Source: Psychroflexus sediminis (GTDB taxonomy: Bacteria; Bacteroidota; Bacteroidia; Flavobacteriales; Flavobacteriaceae). From it: 64,000 nt of DNA. Below, one piece after another: positions 52,258-62,066 of the stretch. Position numbers and translations under genes: made by a program. The notes under the pieces were generated by a model. The model saw nothing but the letters and a program-made list of their open reading frames with translations. It searched no databases and was not told where the DNA came from. The first letter of the stretch is position 1, and each line of letters opens with the position of its first letter. The stretch is taken from contig NZ_FNCW01000002.1 of the NCBI RefSeq assembly GCF_900099815.1, positions 186,001-250,000 on the forward strand. Reading direction: 5' to 3'.

Positions 52258-53484
52258 ATGCGGTGGATCATCTCAATAGCCATTTTACTGGCTTTGGAAG
52301 TATATGCGTTTCAGGCGTTTAGGACGCTGTTTAAATTCTGGTGGAGCTTATCGGCCTATGTGGCCATCACGGTTGTCGTCGTTGGCCTGTTGATATATTC
52401 GTTTTATCAGCCTACTACGCATGGGTCTTTGACCGGTTTTCGGGCCTATATGATCGGTATTTTTCTAAGCCTTTCAGCATTAAAGCTCAGTGTTGTCGTG
52501 GTGATGTTTGGTGAAGATATCCTGAGGGTTTTTATTTTTATCTACAATAAACTTTTTACGTCTTCGGCTGAAAATTTTCCTTCACGCCGCAAATTCATAA
52601 GTACACTTGCGTTGGGGCTTGGCGCCATTCCATTCCTGTCGCTGCTCTATGGTATGTATAAAGGGAAATATAATTTTAAAGTTCTGTCTTACGAGCTGGA
52701 ATTTGACAATTTGCCCGAGGAATTTGACGGGTATACGCTAACGCAGATCAGCGATATACATAGCGGGAGTTTTGATAATGAAGAGGAGATTAACTATGCG
52801 GTAGATCTGGTGAATGAACAGGAGTCGGATGTGGTTTTATTCACCGGAGACCTGGTGAATAATCTGGCTGAAGAAATGAAGCCCTGGATTCCCGTTTTTT
52901 CTCGATTGAAAGCGAAAGACGGCGTTTACTCCATACTTGGGAATCACGATTATGGGGATTATTATCAGTTTGCAAGCGAGGACAAAAAGCAGGAAAATTT
53001 TAAGGATTTAGTGAAGGTGCATTCTGATTTAGGCTGGGATTTGCTTAGAAATGAGCGCAAAGAAATAAAAAGAGGAGAGCATAAACTGCACGTGATAGGG
53101 GTTGAAAACTGGGGCAAAGGCGGTTTTAAAAAAGCGGGTGATTTTGAAAAAGCCGCGAAAGGTGTAGATCCTAAAGATTTTAAAATCCTGATGAGTCACG
53201 ATCCCTCGCACTGGGATGAGGTGATTAAAAATCACGAGAAGGATGTGCAACTGACCTTGAGCGGACATACGCATGGAATGCAGTTTGGGATTGAAATTCC
53301 AGGCTGGTTCAAGTGGAGTCCTGTACAGTATCGCTATGAACAGTGGGCCGGGCTTTATGAAAATGCGAAACGTTTTATTAATGTGAATCGCGGGTTTGGT
53401 TACCTGGCCTATCCGGGTCGGGTGGGAATCTGGCCGGAGGTCACCGTGATTAAACTGAAACGCAGACCTGTTTCTGAAGCCTAA
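52258..53484 (+). CDS. Membrane-bound metallophosphoesterase
   Basis: 408 residues from ATG 52258. Four hydrophobic segments in the first 130 residues are followed by a calcineurin-like phosphoesterase domain with all metal motifs: QISDIHSG, FTGDLVNN, LGNHDYGD, MSHDPSHWDE and SGHTHGMQFG. This is the YkuE/YaeI-like type with an N-terminal membrane part; the substrate (phospholipid, LPS precursor or nucleotide) is not determined. The earlier start at 52219 would lie within the promoter. Confidence 0.9.
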   Translation: MRWIISIAILLALEVYAFQAFRTLFKFWWSLSAYVAITVVVVGLLIYSFYQPTTHGSLTGFRAYMIGIFLSLSALKLSVVVVMFGEDILRVFIFIYNKLFTSSAENFPSRRKFISTLALGLGAIPFLSLLYGMYKGKYNFKVLSYELEFDNLPEEFDGYTLTQISDIHSGSFDNEEEINYAVDLVNEQESDVVLFTGDLVNNLAEEMKPWIPVFSRLKAKDGVYSILGNHDYGDYYQFASEDKKQENFKDLVKVHSDLGWDLLRNERKEIKRGEHKLHVIGVENWGKGGFKKAGDFEKAAKGVDPKDFKILMSHDPSHWDEVIKNHEKDVQLTLSGHTHGMQFGIEIPGWFKWSPVQYRYEQWAGLYENAKRFINVNRGFGYLAYPGRVGIWPEVTVIKLKRRPVSEA

Positions 53485-53485
53485 A

Positions 53486-53520
53486 AAAAACGCAGCTCCT
53501 GAGGCTGCGTTCTTGTTTTT
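53486..53520. terminator. Bidirectional terminator between metallophosphoesterase and VOC genes
   Basis: An 8-bp stem AACGCAGC (53489-53496) pairs with 53504-53511; A and T runs flank it on both sides, so it suits the two convergent genes. Confidence 0.88.
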
Positions 53521-53535
53521 TAAAGTCCTTCGGGC

Positions 53536-53934
53536 TTATTTCGCATTAATCATCCAGTTGACACCGTATTTGTCGGTCAGTCTTCCATAATGTGCGCCCC
53601 AGCTGGTTTTCTGGTAGGTTGCCAGAAGCTTTCCCTCTTTGACTAAGGCGTCAAAAATTTCCTGACCCTTGTCTTTATCATCTAGGTCTATACTCATCTG
53701 GATTTTAGTGCCTTTTGTTACTGTTGCGTCTGGAGCAGTGTCATTTCCCATCATGTGAAAACCATCTCCTACCAGTTCGGCATGTTGCAGCTTGTCTCTG
53801 TAATGCTCAGGGACGTTAAGGATTTCATCCTGATAGGTTTGTCGGTTAATGATTCTGCCCCCAAAAATGGACTGATAAAAATTGAATGCTTCTTTACAAT
53901 TTCCTTCAAAAGATAAGTAAGCCTGAATGTTCAT
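53536..53934 (-). CDS. VOC (glyoxalase/PhnB-like) family protein
   Basis: 132 residues, one vicinal-oxygen-chelate domain of the PhnB/YjdN type (YLSFEGNCKEAFNFYQSIFG near the start, SWGAHYGRLTDKYGVNW near the end). Members bind a metal and small organic ligands; the class does not define a substrate, and many are uncharacterised. It is a single gene facing the metallophosphoesterase gene across a shared terminator. Confidence 0.88.
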   Translation of the reverse strand: MNIQAYLSFEGNCKEAFNFYQSIFGGRIINRQTYQDEILNVPEHYRDKLQHAELVGDGFHMMGNDTAPDATVTKGTKIQMSIDLDDKDKGQEIFDALVKEGKLLATYQKTSWGAHYGRLTDKYGVNWMINAK

Positions 53935-54004
53935 GATTCTTAATTTCTCTCAAAATAAAAATTTAACCCCACTTTTTCCATAAATCTATCCTAAACCTTA
54001 CTTT

Positions 54005-55837
54005 CTAAAGTGCCTGCTTTTGGTCTTTTATCCAGGAGTCAACCTGCTTTTCCAGATAATTTAAAGGCAAAGCACCACTGCCAAGAACGAGATCGTGAAA
54101 AGCTTTGATATCAAAACCTTCACCCAATTCTTCTTTTGCTCTTTGCCTGAGTTCACCAATTTTCAGCATACCGATTTTATAGCCTGTAGCCTGTCCGGGG
54201 ATAACCATATAACGTCTAACCTCCGCTTTGATAGCACCTTCAGAGACAGATGAGTTTTCGCTGAAATACTGAATAGCGTCTGCTTCTGTCCAGCCTTTGG
54301 AATGAAGTCCTGTATCAACCACCAATCGGATCGCCCTCCAGATTTCGTTGACCAGTCTTCCAAAATCATAGTAAGGATTTTCATACTGCCCCATTTCCTT
54401 GGCCAGTTTTTCAGAATATAAAGCCCAGCCCTCCACATAGGCATTGTAACCGCCCTGGGTTCTGAATTTTGGGATATCTTCTAATTCCTGAGCTATGGAA
54501 ATCTGCATATGATGTCCGGGATTTCCTTCATGATAAGCCACGCCTTCCAAAGTTGTTTTTGGCATGGAAGACATATCCGAAAGATGCACATAATAAGTGC
54601 CGGGTCTTGAGCCATCCGGCGTTCCGGCCATATAATGCTGGGGTGCGCCATCCTGCTCTCTAAAAGGCTCAACCCGCTTCACTTCTAAACCCGCTTTGGG
54701 TAAAATGCCAAAGTAGTCGGGGAGTTTCTCTGTGATTTCATCGATGTATTTTGTAGCTTCCGTTAAGTAAGCTTGTCGTCCTTCGTCCGTATTTTGGAAA
54801 TAAAATTGCTCATCTTCATTTACGAATTTGAAAAAGGCCTGTAAGTCACCGTCAAAACCAACTTCTTCTTTGATGAGCTTCATTTCTTCCTGTATGCGTT
54901 TCACCTCCTTTAAGCCAATGTTATGAATTTCATCAGCAGTAAGATCTGTTGTGGTGGAAGTATTCAGTCTGTAGTTATAATATTCAGTTCCGTTTTCATG
55001 ACGGCTTACACCGGTAGGGGTTTCTTCAGTATTGGGCAATTCTTTTTCAGTCCAGGCAATCAGTTTTTCGTAAGAAGGCTTAAAAGCATTTAATAAAGAT
55101 TCTTTCGAGGCCTGTTCCAGTTCTTCTGCCTTTTCTTCTGAAATCAATTCGGCTTCGAGTAAAGCGCCTATTTTTTTCTTCATGTCTTGGAAAATAGCCG
55201 AAATTTCCTCGCTCTCTTCAAAAGGCTGGCCGGTTATCAGAGATTCGCTTTGTTTTTGAACGATTTCCAAAGCAAATCGAGGAGGAAGAATGTCATTTTT
55301 AGCCTGAGATTTTGCGCGATCCAGCAACTGGTTCATAGCTCTATCCATTTTCTCAATCCGACTGATGTATGCTTCCATATCAGCTAGGCTGTCAACTTTA
55401 TGAAAGTTGATAAGCATGTTAGGAAGACGAGTATGGATGGATGTCATCTGGTCAAAAATATATTCCATAGGAGCATACTTCACTTCTTTCTGCTTTGCTT
55501 CATTTTGATAAATCCACAAGTCATAAGACAACTGACCCTGTTGATCGAGCTGGTCATAATCAAACTCTGCCTTAAGCTCATCAACAGATTCCTGCATCCA
55601 TTTTGCCTCTTCCTTTAGCGCTTCCATGCTCATGTCATCCAGTTCTCCATAGCGGTCTTTTCGGCCAAGGGCCGTGAGTCTTAACGGACTGGTCTGAAGG
55701 GATTCTTCGTGTTTTTCATCCAGCCAGGCGGTTAATTTTTGATTGATGTCTTCTTCTTTTTCTGAAGCCTCCTGACAGGATATTCCGACGAGCAGAAAAG
55801 CCAGGAAAAGGTACGAGAGTTTCGAATTTTTTTTCAT
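54005..55837 (-). CDS. DUF885 lipoprotein, probable zinc peptidase
   Basis: 610 residues from ATG 55837; the frame extends to 55903 but that part overlaps the upstream gene and precedes the lipoprotein signal. The lipobox is LLVGISC, with acylated Cys around residue 21. The C-terminal half has the motif HEGNPGHH (about 435-442), shared by DUF885 proteins and resembling a gluzincin HExxH site. A periplasmic or outer-membrane metallopeptidase is the likely activity; the substrate is unknown. It starts 10 bases after the small membrane gene at 55848. Confidence 0.88.
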   Translation of the reverse strand: MKKNSKLSYLFLAFLLVGISCQEASEKEEDINQKLTAWLDEKHEESLQTSPLRLTALGRKDRYGELDDMSMEALKEEAKWMQESVDELKAEFDYDQLDQQGQLSYDLWIYQNEAKQKEVKYAPMEYIFDQMTSIHTRLPNMLINFHKVDSLADMEAYISRIEKMDRAMNQLLDRAKSQAKNDILPPRFALEIVQKQSESLITGQPFEESEEISAIFQDMKKKIGALLEAELISEEKAEELEQASKESLLNAFKPSYEKLIAWTEKELPNTEETPTGVSRHENGTEYYNYRLNTSTTTDLTADEIHNIGLKEVKRIQEEMKLIKEEVGFDGDLQAFFKFVNEDEQFYFQNTDEGRQAYLTEATKYIDEITEKLPDYFGILPKAGLEVKRVEPFREQDGAPQHYMAGTPDGSRPGTYYVHLSDMSSMPKTTLEGVAYHEGNPGHHMQISIAQELEDIPKFRTQGGYNAYVEGWALYSEKLAKEMGQYENPYYDFGRLVNEIWRAIRLVVDTGLHSKGWTEADAIQYFSENSSVSEGAIKAEVRRYMVIPGQATGYKIGMLKIGELRQRAKEELGEGFDIKAFHDLVLGSGALPLNYLEKQVDSWIKDQKQAL

Positions 55838-55847
55838 AAGAATGGGT

Positions 55848-56075
55848 TTAAACGGGTTGCTTGGTTTTTTTGTTGATAAAATATTTTGATAAATACAGTA
55901 CACTGCCTATAAAAGGAATGAACAGGATGAATACCATCCATATAAAACAATGCAAAGGTTTTTCATTTTTGAACAGCAGGTAAATGGAATAGATCGTTAT
56001 TGCGGCATAAAGAATTCCGAGGCCTAGCTTATGGTAGGGTGTAAGGAGGCCAAAAAAAGTGTAAGGAACAGGCAT
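55848..56075 (-). CDS. PLDc_N-type small membrane protein
   Basis: 75 residues, two membrane helices (about 14-34 and 43-63) with the pattern CFIWMVFILFIPFIGSVLY, as in the N-terminal domain of cardiolipin synthases (PLDc_N), here without any phospholipase D domain. Stand-alone PLDc_N proteins are common and uncharacterised. It is the first gene of a two-gene unit with the DUF885 lipoprotein. Confidence 0.75.
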   Translation of the reverse strand: MPVPYTFFGLLTPYHKLGLGILYAAITIYSIYLLFKNEKPLHCFIWMVFILFIPFIGSVLYLSKYFINKKTKQPV

Positions 56076-56371
56076 AAAACATATTAAATTTAACGTAAGT
56101 TAATTTAATATCTGTTAAAATACAAATGCTGATTCAGATTCAGAATTTGAAATGCTGCTCAATACTGGGTAGTATCCGCTAAAGTATAGGAAACACTATG
56201 TTTTTAAGAGTTGTTAATAATCAGATCGGGGAGCTTAATTGATTTTTTTTTCAAAATAATGATAAAGGTTCGAATTTTTATTGAGTATAGGATTGAAGGG
56301 CTTAATAAATAATTAAGACTTATAATCTGGTTTTTTTGTAATTTTATAACAAATCTTAAAAAAATATCAAA
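56076..56371. other. AT-rich intergenic region upstream of CsbD and the PLDc_N gene
   Basis: About 296 bases between divergent genes. No coding frame is evident. The strand facing csbD holds a T-rich tract (56331-56345) near where a promoter is expected, but no clear TAnnTTTG. Confidence 0.4.
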
Positions 56372-56557
56372 ATGAACACAGATGTATTAGAAGGAAAATG
56401 GAACCAGGCGAAAGGAAATTTTAAGCAAAAGTATGGTCAGCTCACCGATGATGACCTCTCTTTTTCTGAAGGGAAGTTTGAGGAAATGTTAGGGCGTCTG
56501 CAGGAAAAAACAGGCAAAACCAAAGAAGAACTGATCAAAGAAATTGAAAAAGCCTAA
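56372..56557 (+). CDS. CsbD family stress protein
   Basis: 61 residues, all helical and highly charged, with the family start DVLEGKWNQAKGNFKQKYG and the second half KFEEMLGRLQEKTGKTKEEL. CsbD-like proteins are small cytoplasmic general-stress proteins (sigma-B dependent in Bacillus, YjbJ in E. coli) of unknown activity. It precedes a membrane protein gene by 60 bases on the same strand. Confidence 0.93.
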   Translation: MNTDVLEGKWNQAKGNFKQKYGQLTDDDLSFSEGKFEEMLGRLQEKTGKTKEELIKEIEKA

Positions 56558-56617
56558 AGTTGTGTCTTGACTGTTTTCAGATCTTATAATAACATAGTTT
56601 TCACTAAAATTTATATC

Positions 56618-57619
56618 ATGGAAAATGACGAAAAAAAAATATCGAAATTCGGTCAAATGCCTAAAAAAGCCATTTCTTGGCGAGCCATTTTTGGAGGACT
56701 CGTCACCGTATTTTCAATCATGCTTCTGCTGAACCTTATAGGTATAGCCATTGGTTTTGGAGCTATAGACCCTGCCGAAGAACAAAATGCACTTAGTGGT
56801 GTTGGGACCGGAGCTATTATTTGGTGGATACTGTCCAATATTCTAGCTCTTTTTGTAGGAGCAAGGCTAGCCTCCAGAGCGGGGGTTTCTTTTACTGACA
56901 AGGGGGGTATCATGCAGGGATTTCTAACCTGGGCACTTTACTGTTTACTGTCCTGCCTGCTTGTATTTACGGCGGTAGGAAAAGTGATTTCCGGCGTAGG
57001 TAATGCTATTTCATTTGCAGCCTTACAGGCCAGTGAGGTCATGGTGAACGAGCATACCCAGGATGACGGGAATGATTTTGAAATAAGTGATATCAGCTGG
57101 CAGGAAGCTCGTGCTGAATTTTATGCACTTTTGGAAGATACAGAAAAGAAGGCTCTGGACCCTGACCGTTTAGAATCTAAGGCCGAAGACGTGGCTGAAA
57201 CTGCAGAAAATCAGGCTGTAGATGCGGCAAAAAACCCTGCAGCACTAGAGGAAGAGGTGAATAAAGTCTTTGAAAAAGCTGAAGAAGAATTTTCTCAGTC
57301 GCTGGAAGCACTTGACAGGGAAGCACTCGTCAACATCCTGGTGAACCGTTCAGACCTTTCAGAACAAGAAGCGCGTAAAACGGTAAACAATTATGTGGAT
57401 ACTTACAAGGGTGTAAAAAGTGAAGCCAAAGCCTTTTTAAACAATGCTCAAAAGGAGCTCGCTGAGAAAGCTGAAGCTGCTGCAGAAGCTGCTTCTCAGG
57501 CAGCATTATACCTTTCCATTACGTTAATATTAGGTATCATCGTCGCTGCATTCGGTGGGTTGACGGGTGTTCGTTCTTTACGTAATGAATACAGAGACCA
57601 ACTGAATGACAAGTATTAA
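56618..57619 (+). CDS. Membrane protein with long acidic helical domain, unknown
   Basis: 333 residues from ATG 56618. Three to four membrane helices (about 23-45, 68-85, 100-135) contain several glycine-rich stretches and a GARLASRAGVSF segment. About 150 acidic, Ala/Glu-rich residues (145-300) follow, likely coiled coil (EARAEFYALLEDTEKKALD), then a final helix (about 300-322) and a short basic end. No family was recognised beyond similar hypothetical proteins in the phylum. The CsbD gene upstream and the mechanosensitive-channel remnant downstream suggest envelope or osmotic stress. Confidence 0.75.
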   Translation: MENDEKKISKFGQMPKKAISWRAIFGGLVTVFSIMLLLNLIGIAIGFGAIDPAEEQNALSGVGTGAIIWWILSNILALFVGARLASRAGVSFTDKGGIMQGFLTWALYCLLSCLLVFTAVGKVISGVGNAISFAALQASEVMVNEHTQDDGNDFEISDISWQEARAEFYALLEDTEKKALDPDRLESKAEDVAETAENQAVDAAKNPAALEEEVNKVFEKAEEEFSQSLEALDREALVNILVNRSDLSEQEARKTVNNYVDTYKGVKSEAKAFLNNAQKELAEKAEAAAEAASQAALYLSITLILGIIVAAFGGLTGVRSLRNEYRDQLNDKY

Positions 57620-57657
57620 AACGCTGTTAGTGTAACCAGATAGGCTTACTGGATTAA

Positions 57658-57708
57658 TTTAACTCCATTTCATAATTGAGCAGGCTCAGTTGAAAATGGA
57701 GTTTTCTG
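57658..57708. terminator. Terminator between the membrane protein and the mscS remnant
   Basis: A 10-bp stem AACTCCATTT (57661-57670) pairs with 57694-57703, with an inner small hairpin TGAGC/GCTCA, and is followed by TTTTCT. It suits both convergent genes. Confidence 0.75.
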
Positions 57709-57722
57709 ATTAGATGTTGAAT

Positions 57723-58607
57723 CTATTCCTTTTTATCTCCATCCAGCTTCAGGTTTAAGGAATCGGATTGATCGTAGTTTTTCAATTCCACAATAGAAGC
57801 AGGAAGGCTAAAGCCTGCAGATAATAATGCCCCCATGACCTTATCCATGACGTTAGACCTGATGTTGATATGGTAAGACCGCTTTGTGGATTCGAAGGTG
57901 TTAATCCAAAACCGAACTTTTAAGTTAACGGTGTTGGTGGCGAATTCATCAATAGCTATGCTGGGTTTTTTGTCTCCTTTCAAAACCGAATCCAACTTGC
58001 TGAGGGTTTCCTCAATAATTTCAGAGGCTTTCCTAGGACTGTTTTCATAAGCAATACCCACAGTGAATTCATACCTCAGGAATCCATCTATCGTATAATT
58101 GAATAGAGGGTTCTTGAGTATAATGGAATTGGGTAAAAAGACATCTCTGCCATCCGGGGTTTTGATAAGCGTTTCACGAATGTTGATGTCTTTTACAAAA
58201 CCAACAATCTTATCGACTTCAATCAAATCATTCAATCTGAACGGACTTTTAAAGGCCAGGATAATACCCGCTAAAAAGTTTTCGCCGATGTCCTTTAATG
58301 CAAAACCGATCACAAAGGTTAGCAGTCCTGCTCCTGCCAGTACCTTGTTGGTAAAGGCATCCAGGCCTAGCATATAAAGCGTGATGAGCAGCACAGCGGT
58401 CTTGAGGGCAAAGCTGATGATCTGCGAGATAAAGGTAGCGGTGACGTGATTTGGAGATTTTTTTACCAGACGCAGCCGGACTCTGTGTTTGACGAAATTG
58501 GCGATCAGAAATCACGAAATCAGGAACAGCAGTGTAAATCCAAGGTGAATGTAATTCGTTTCAAAATACTGGATAATATCCTTATAAAACTCTGTAGGAT
58601 TTCTCAT
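57723..58607 (-). pseudogene. MscS-type mechanosensitive channel gene interrupted by an in-frame TGA
   Basis: Reading from ATG 58607 gives 31 residues (MRNPTEFYKD...LLFLIS), then TGA at 58514-58512, after which the same frame continues without a break to 57723. The combined product would be 294 residues, normal for a small MscS: N-terminal helix, a pore-lining segment (FTNKVLAGAGLLTFVIGFALK), the MscS beta domain (IIEVDK-like DLIEVDKIVGFVKDI) and a C-terminal domain. A single change from TGG (Trp) to TGA would explain it. Only a GTG at 58394 could restart translation, and it would lose the first helices. It may be a recent nonsense mutation or a sequencing error. Confidence 0.82.
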
Positions 58608-58757
58608 GGGATTTGTTTTTAAAATTCTCTGTAAACCGAATGTATTAACTAATTTGACACAGCTGCAAGCCTTTAAGAACTGAAATAAATACCTCTCTAA
58701 TTTAAGACACCAGCACCCTAAAGTTGCTCATTCCATGCACATGAACCTGACCAACAT

Positions 58758-61307
58758 TTAGCTTACTTCCTTTCTTAACACCTCCAGCGGGGGTTTTCTG
58801 ATCACACTCAGGCTATTGCTTAATCCGATAACTAAAACTAACAAAACAATTCCAGGAAATATAATCAGAAATGGAATTAAAGATGGTGTAAATGGAGATT
58901 CAAATACCAGCCAGGCCAGCAGCTGGCTGCTGATCAAGGATAGCAAAACGCCGGATAAACCTCCGAGAACACCAAGATAAATATATTCTAAAGCAGTGAT
59001 ATTTAAAATCTGTTTGCTTTTGGCTCCCAGCGTTCTCAGCAATACACTTTCCCGAATACGCTGGTATTTGCTGGTTCTTATGGCTCCTAAAAGCACAATA
59101 ATTCCGGTGAGAATACTAAAGAAGGCCATAAAATTGATGATCCACGAAATTCTTCCCAGGAGCATTTCGATGACATTTAAGACCTGCTGTAAATCAATGA
59201 TAGACACGTTAGGATATTTTTTCACCAGTTCCTGCTGCAATTCTGCCGATTTTTCTTTGCCGGGGAGTTTGGTGGTCAGAACATGGAATTGCGGGGCTTT
59301 TTCCAAAACACCTTCAGGAAACACCAGAGAGAAATTCAGTTGCATCCGCGACCAGTCTACCTTTCTTATACTGCCTACCACGGCCTCCAGCAATACGCCC
59401 TGGACATTAAAGACCAGTTTATCCCCAACGTCAACTTTAGCATCTTCAGCAAAATTAGTGCTAATGGAAACGGGAACCGGGTTAAGATTTTCTCCTTCAG
59501 CAGTCCAGGATCCGCTTTCGATACTTTCAGACGCAATAAGGGAGTCGCGATAGGTAGTCCTAAATTCATGATCCAGCACCCAGCCGTTTACCCGGGAAGT
59601 CGAATCCTTTCTTATTTCCTGCACGGATCTTCCTGCCAGACTTTGCACCCGCATGGTGACAATGGGGATGTCGCTTAAAACGGGTAAATCCTTTGCTTTT
59701 ATGGTTTGAGACAGGGCCTGGCGCTGCTCGCTTTGCACATCCAGCAGGATCATATTGGGACTGCTGGACTGGGACTCTATAGAAGCCTGTGCCAGCAGTA
59801 AATCTTTGCTGAAGTAAAGCGTGCTTATTAAAAAAGTTCCTACTCCAATAGCTAAAACCAACGTAAGGGTCTGATTTTGAGGTCTGAAAAGGTTCAGCAG
59901 GCTTTGCCTGGCAACAAATCCCCACTGCTGTGGGAAATATTTCCGGATAGCCTGCATGAACAGGTAAGCTACCCCGGCAAGAATAGCGAAGGTGAGTAAA
60001 ATTCCTCCGACAAAAGCTAAGGAATATACCCAGTCTTCCAGGAGCCAGAGCGAGAATAAAAAGATAAATAAAAAGATACCGGCAGATACCAAAATAACGG
60101 CCTTTCTGGATTTTTTAGACTCCTCCTTTATGACCCTCAGGGCCTGTAATGGAGAAATATAAAGCGTCCCGATTAAGGGATATAAAGCAAACAGGACCGA
60201 CATGAAAATCCCAAGTAAAACACCCATGACAATGACCTGCAACGAGAACGTGATTTGTACATCAACGGGCAGTAAACCTTCCAGGAGAAGCGGGAATACC
60301 TGCTGTAGCAGCAATCCGGCAACGGTACCTACGAGACCGCCTATCAGCCCCATCATCGCTACCTGAATGAGGTATATTAAAAACGTCTGTTTTTTACTCG
60401 CTCCCAGACACTTCAAAACCGCAACGGCGCGTAATTTCTCTTTGATGTAAATGTGAATAGCACTTGCAATACCAACGCAGCCAAGTAATAAAGCAATGAA
60501 GGCCACAAGATTGAGAAACTTACCAAAATTCTCATAGCGTCTTCCCAGTCGGTCGCTGGTAGAGGTGTGGGTGTCTAAATCTGCTTCTTCTGCATCCAGC
60601 ATGGGATCTAACTTTTCATCCAGTTTTTCCATGTCTGCTGAAGGTGCTGCCGTAAAATAAAATTCGTAATCTATCCGGCTTCCGGTTTGCACCAGCCCTG
60701 ACTCTTCAATAAATCTATAGGGTATGAGCACCGGAGGGGCTACAGAACTAAAAATAGCGGTACTTCCCGGAACAGCGTTTAGCGCGCCGGCAATGGGTAA
60801 ACTCACTTTACCGATTTTTATACTGTCGCCTGGCTGTATGCCCAGTTGAAGCATGACCGTAGCATCGACCAGGGCTGCGCCCTCTTTCTGATAAGCAGAG
60901 GCCGCGGAAACCGGCTGAGTTTCCAGTTCACCATAAAACGGGAAACCGCCTTCAATCCCTCTGACCTGCATTAGTTTGGTGGCTTCATGTTGTGGAAAAG
61001 CCGCCATGGAAGCGAAATTGATTTCTTTGGCTTTAGGACCACCCAGCGAATCCATGATCTGAAGCACACGCTCATTGGGCGGATCGTCACTGTCTATTTT
61101 AAAATCGGCGCCCATAAGCGCTTTGGATTCTAAAGCAATAGTGTCTTTTAGATTCTCCCCAAAGGATTGAATGGAAACCACGGCTGCGATACCCAGCACG
61201 ATAGAAGCCATGAAAATAATCAGCTTCCTGCCGCTGGCTTTTCCGTCACGCCATGCCATTTTAAAGAGCCAGCTGAAGCCTGGTCCTGAGGTTTTATGCT
61301 TGTTCAT
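58758..61307 (-). CDS. Large FtsX/MacB-type ABC transporter permease (YbbP-like)
   Basis: 849 residues with a YbbP-like layout: one N-terminal helix (about 28-48), a large extracytoplasmic domain, three FtsX-fold helices (about 265-390), two more helices around 405-455, a second extracytoplasmic domain and a final set of three FtsX helices (about 720-835). With the ATPase next door, whose stop overlaps its start by one base, it forms a YbbAP-like exporter. YbbAP has been linked to lipid or hydrophobic-compound handling and lysophospholipase TesA, which fits the esterase gene transcribed divergently. Confidence 0.9.
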   Translation of the reverse strand: MNKHKTSGPGFSWLFKMAWRDGKASGRKLIIFMASIVLGIAAVVSIQSFGENLKDTIALESKALMGADFKIDSDDPPNERVLQIMDSLGGPKAKEINFASMAAFPQHEATKLMQVRGIEGGFPFYGELETQPVSAASAYQKEGAALVDATVMLQLGIQPGDSIKIGKVSLPIAGALNAVPGSTAIFSSVAPPVLIPYRFIEESGLVQTGSRIDYEFYFTAAPSADMEKLDEKLDPMLDAEEADLDTHTSTSDRLGRRYENFGKFLNLVAFIALLLGCVGIASAIHIYIKEKLRAVAVLKCLGASKKQTFLIYLIQVAMMGLIGGLVGTVAGLLLQQVFPLLLEGLLPVDVQITFSLQVIVMGVLLGIFMSVLFALYPLIGTLYISPLQALRVIKEESKKSRKAVILVSAGIFLFIFLFSLWLLEDWVYSLAFVGGILLTFAILAGVAYLFMQAIRKYFPQQWGFVARQSLLNLFRPQNQTLTLVLAIGVGTFLISTLYFSKDLLLAQASIESQSSSPNMILLDVQSEQRQALSQTIKAKDLPVLSDIPIVTMRVQSLAGRSVQEIRKDSTSRVNGWVLDHEFRTTYRDSLIASESIESGSWTAEGENLNPVPVSISTNFAEDAKVDVGDKLVFNVQGVLLEAVVGSIRKVDWSRMQLNFSLVFPEGVLEKAPQFHVLTTKLPGKEKSAELQQELVKKYPNVSIIDLQQVLNVIEMLLGRISWIINFMAFFSILTGIIVLLGAIRTSKYQRIRESVLLRTLGAKSKQILNITALEYIYLGVLGGLSGVLLSLISSQLLAWLVFESPFTPSLIPFLIIFPGIVLLVLVIGLSNSLSVIRKPPLEVLRKEVS

Positions 61308-61993
61308 TAGACCTGCTTTTCTTGGTTTTCAACAATTCTGCCTCCTTTCAGCCTGAGGATATGCTGTGTTTTATGGGCCAGTTCTATGTCATGGGTAACA
61401 ATGACAAGCGTAGTGCCTGCCTCTTTGTTAAGCTCGAAAAGCAGGGCTTCTACTTTTTCACCGGTTTCTGCATCCAGATTCCCTGTGGGCTCATCGGCAA
61501 ACAGAATGGAGGGACGATTCGAAAATGCACGGGCGACCGCTACGCGCTGTTGTTCACCTCCTGAAAGTTGAGAAGGATAATGATGAATGCGATCCCCCAA
61601 TCCCACTTTTTCCAGCAGGTCTTTGCTTATTTTAGAAGCATTTTTATCCCCCTGAAGTTCCAGGGGAACAGCCACATTTTCCAAGGCGGTGAGTGTTGGT
61701 AAGAGTTGGAAATCCTGAAAAACAAAACCGATATGTTTATTTCTAAGCAGGGCTCTTTCATCTTCACCGAGTTCACTCAGTTCGCTTCCGCACAACTCGA
61801 TGGATCCTGTATCTGGGCTGTCTAAACCGGCGCAAAGGCCGAGTAAAGTCGTTTTTCCGCTTCCGGAAGGCCCAACGATGGCAAAAGTCTTTTGCTCCTC
61901 AACTTCAAAATGAATATCTTGTAAAACTTTAAGCCGTTTGGATCCGCTGGAATAGCTTTTCTCAAGGTTGCGAACGTTTAATATCTTTGCCAT
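61307..61993 (-). CDS. ABC transporter ATPase (YbbA/LolD type)
   Basis: 228 residues with all canonical motifs: Walker [13 protein letters not shown]-loop region [20 protein letters not shown], signature [15 protein letters not shown], Walker [13 protein letters not shown] and H-loop IVTHD. It belongs to the MacB/LolD/YbbA class that energises FtsX-type permeases. It overlaps the permease gene by one base. In contrast to the ABC exporter at 27266, every catalytic residue is present. Confidence 0.95.
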   Translation of the reverse strand: MAKILNVRNLEKSYSSGSKRLKVLQDIHFEVEEQKTFAIVGPSGSGKTTLLGLCAGLDSPDTGSIELCGSELSELGEDERALLRNKHIGFVFQDFQLLPTLTALENVAVPLELQGDKNASKISKDLLEKVGLGDRIHHYPSQLSGGEQQRVAVARAFSNRPSILFADEPTGNLDAETGEKVEALLFELNKEAGTTLVIVTHDIELAHKTQHILRLKGGRIVENQEKQV

Positions 61994-62066
61994 CTTAAAT
62001 CTGGTTAATGTCTTTTATCGAATAAAGGCAAAATAAAGAAACGAATTGATTATAAACCCCTGTGTT

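Noticed and set aside
58249-58515. Separate gene in the frame starting at 58515 on the minus strand
   Set aside because: It is out of frame with MscS, and its sequence (Gln/Arg/His-rich) has no family features; it is a shadow of the mscS remnant.
58996-59925. Several overlapping frames opposite or out of frame with the large permease
   Set aside because: They lie wholly within the well-supported 849-residue permease gene and lack coding signs.
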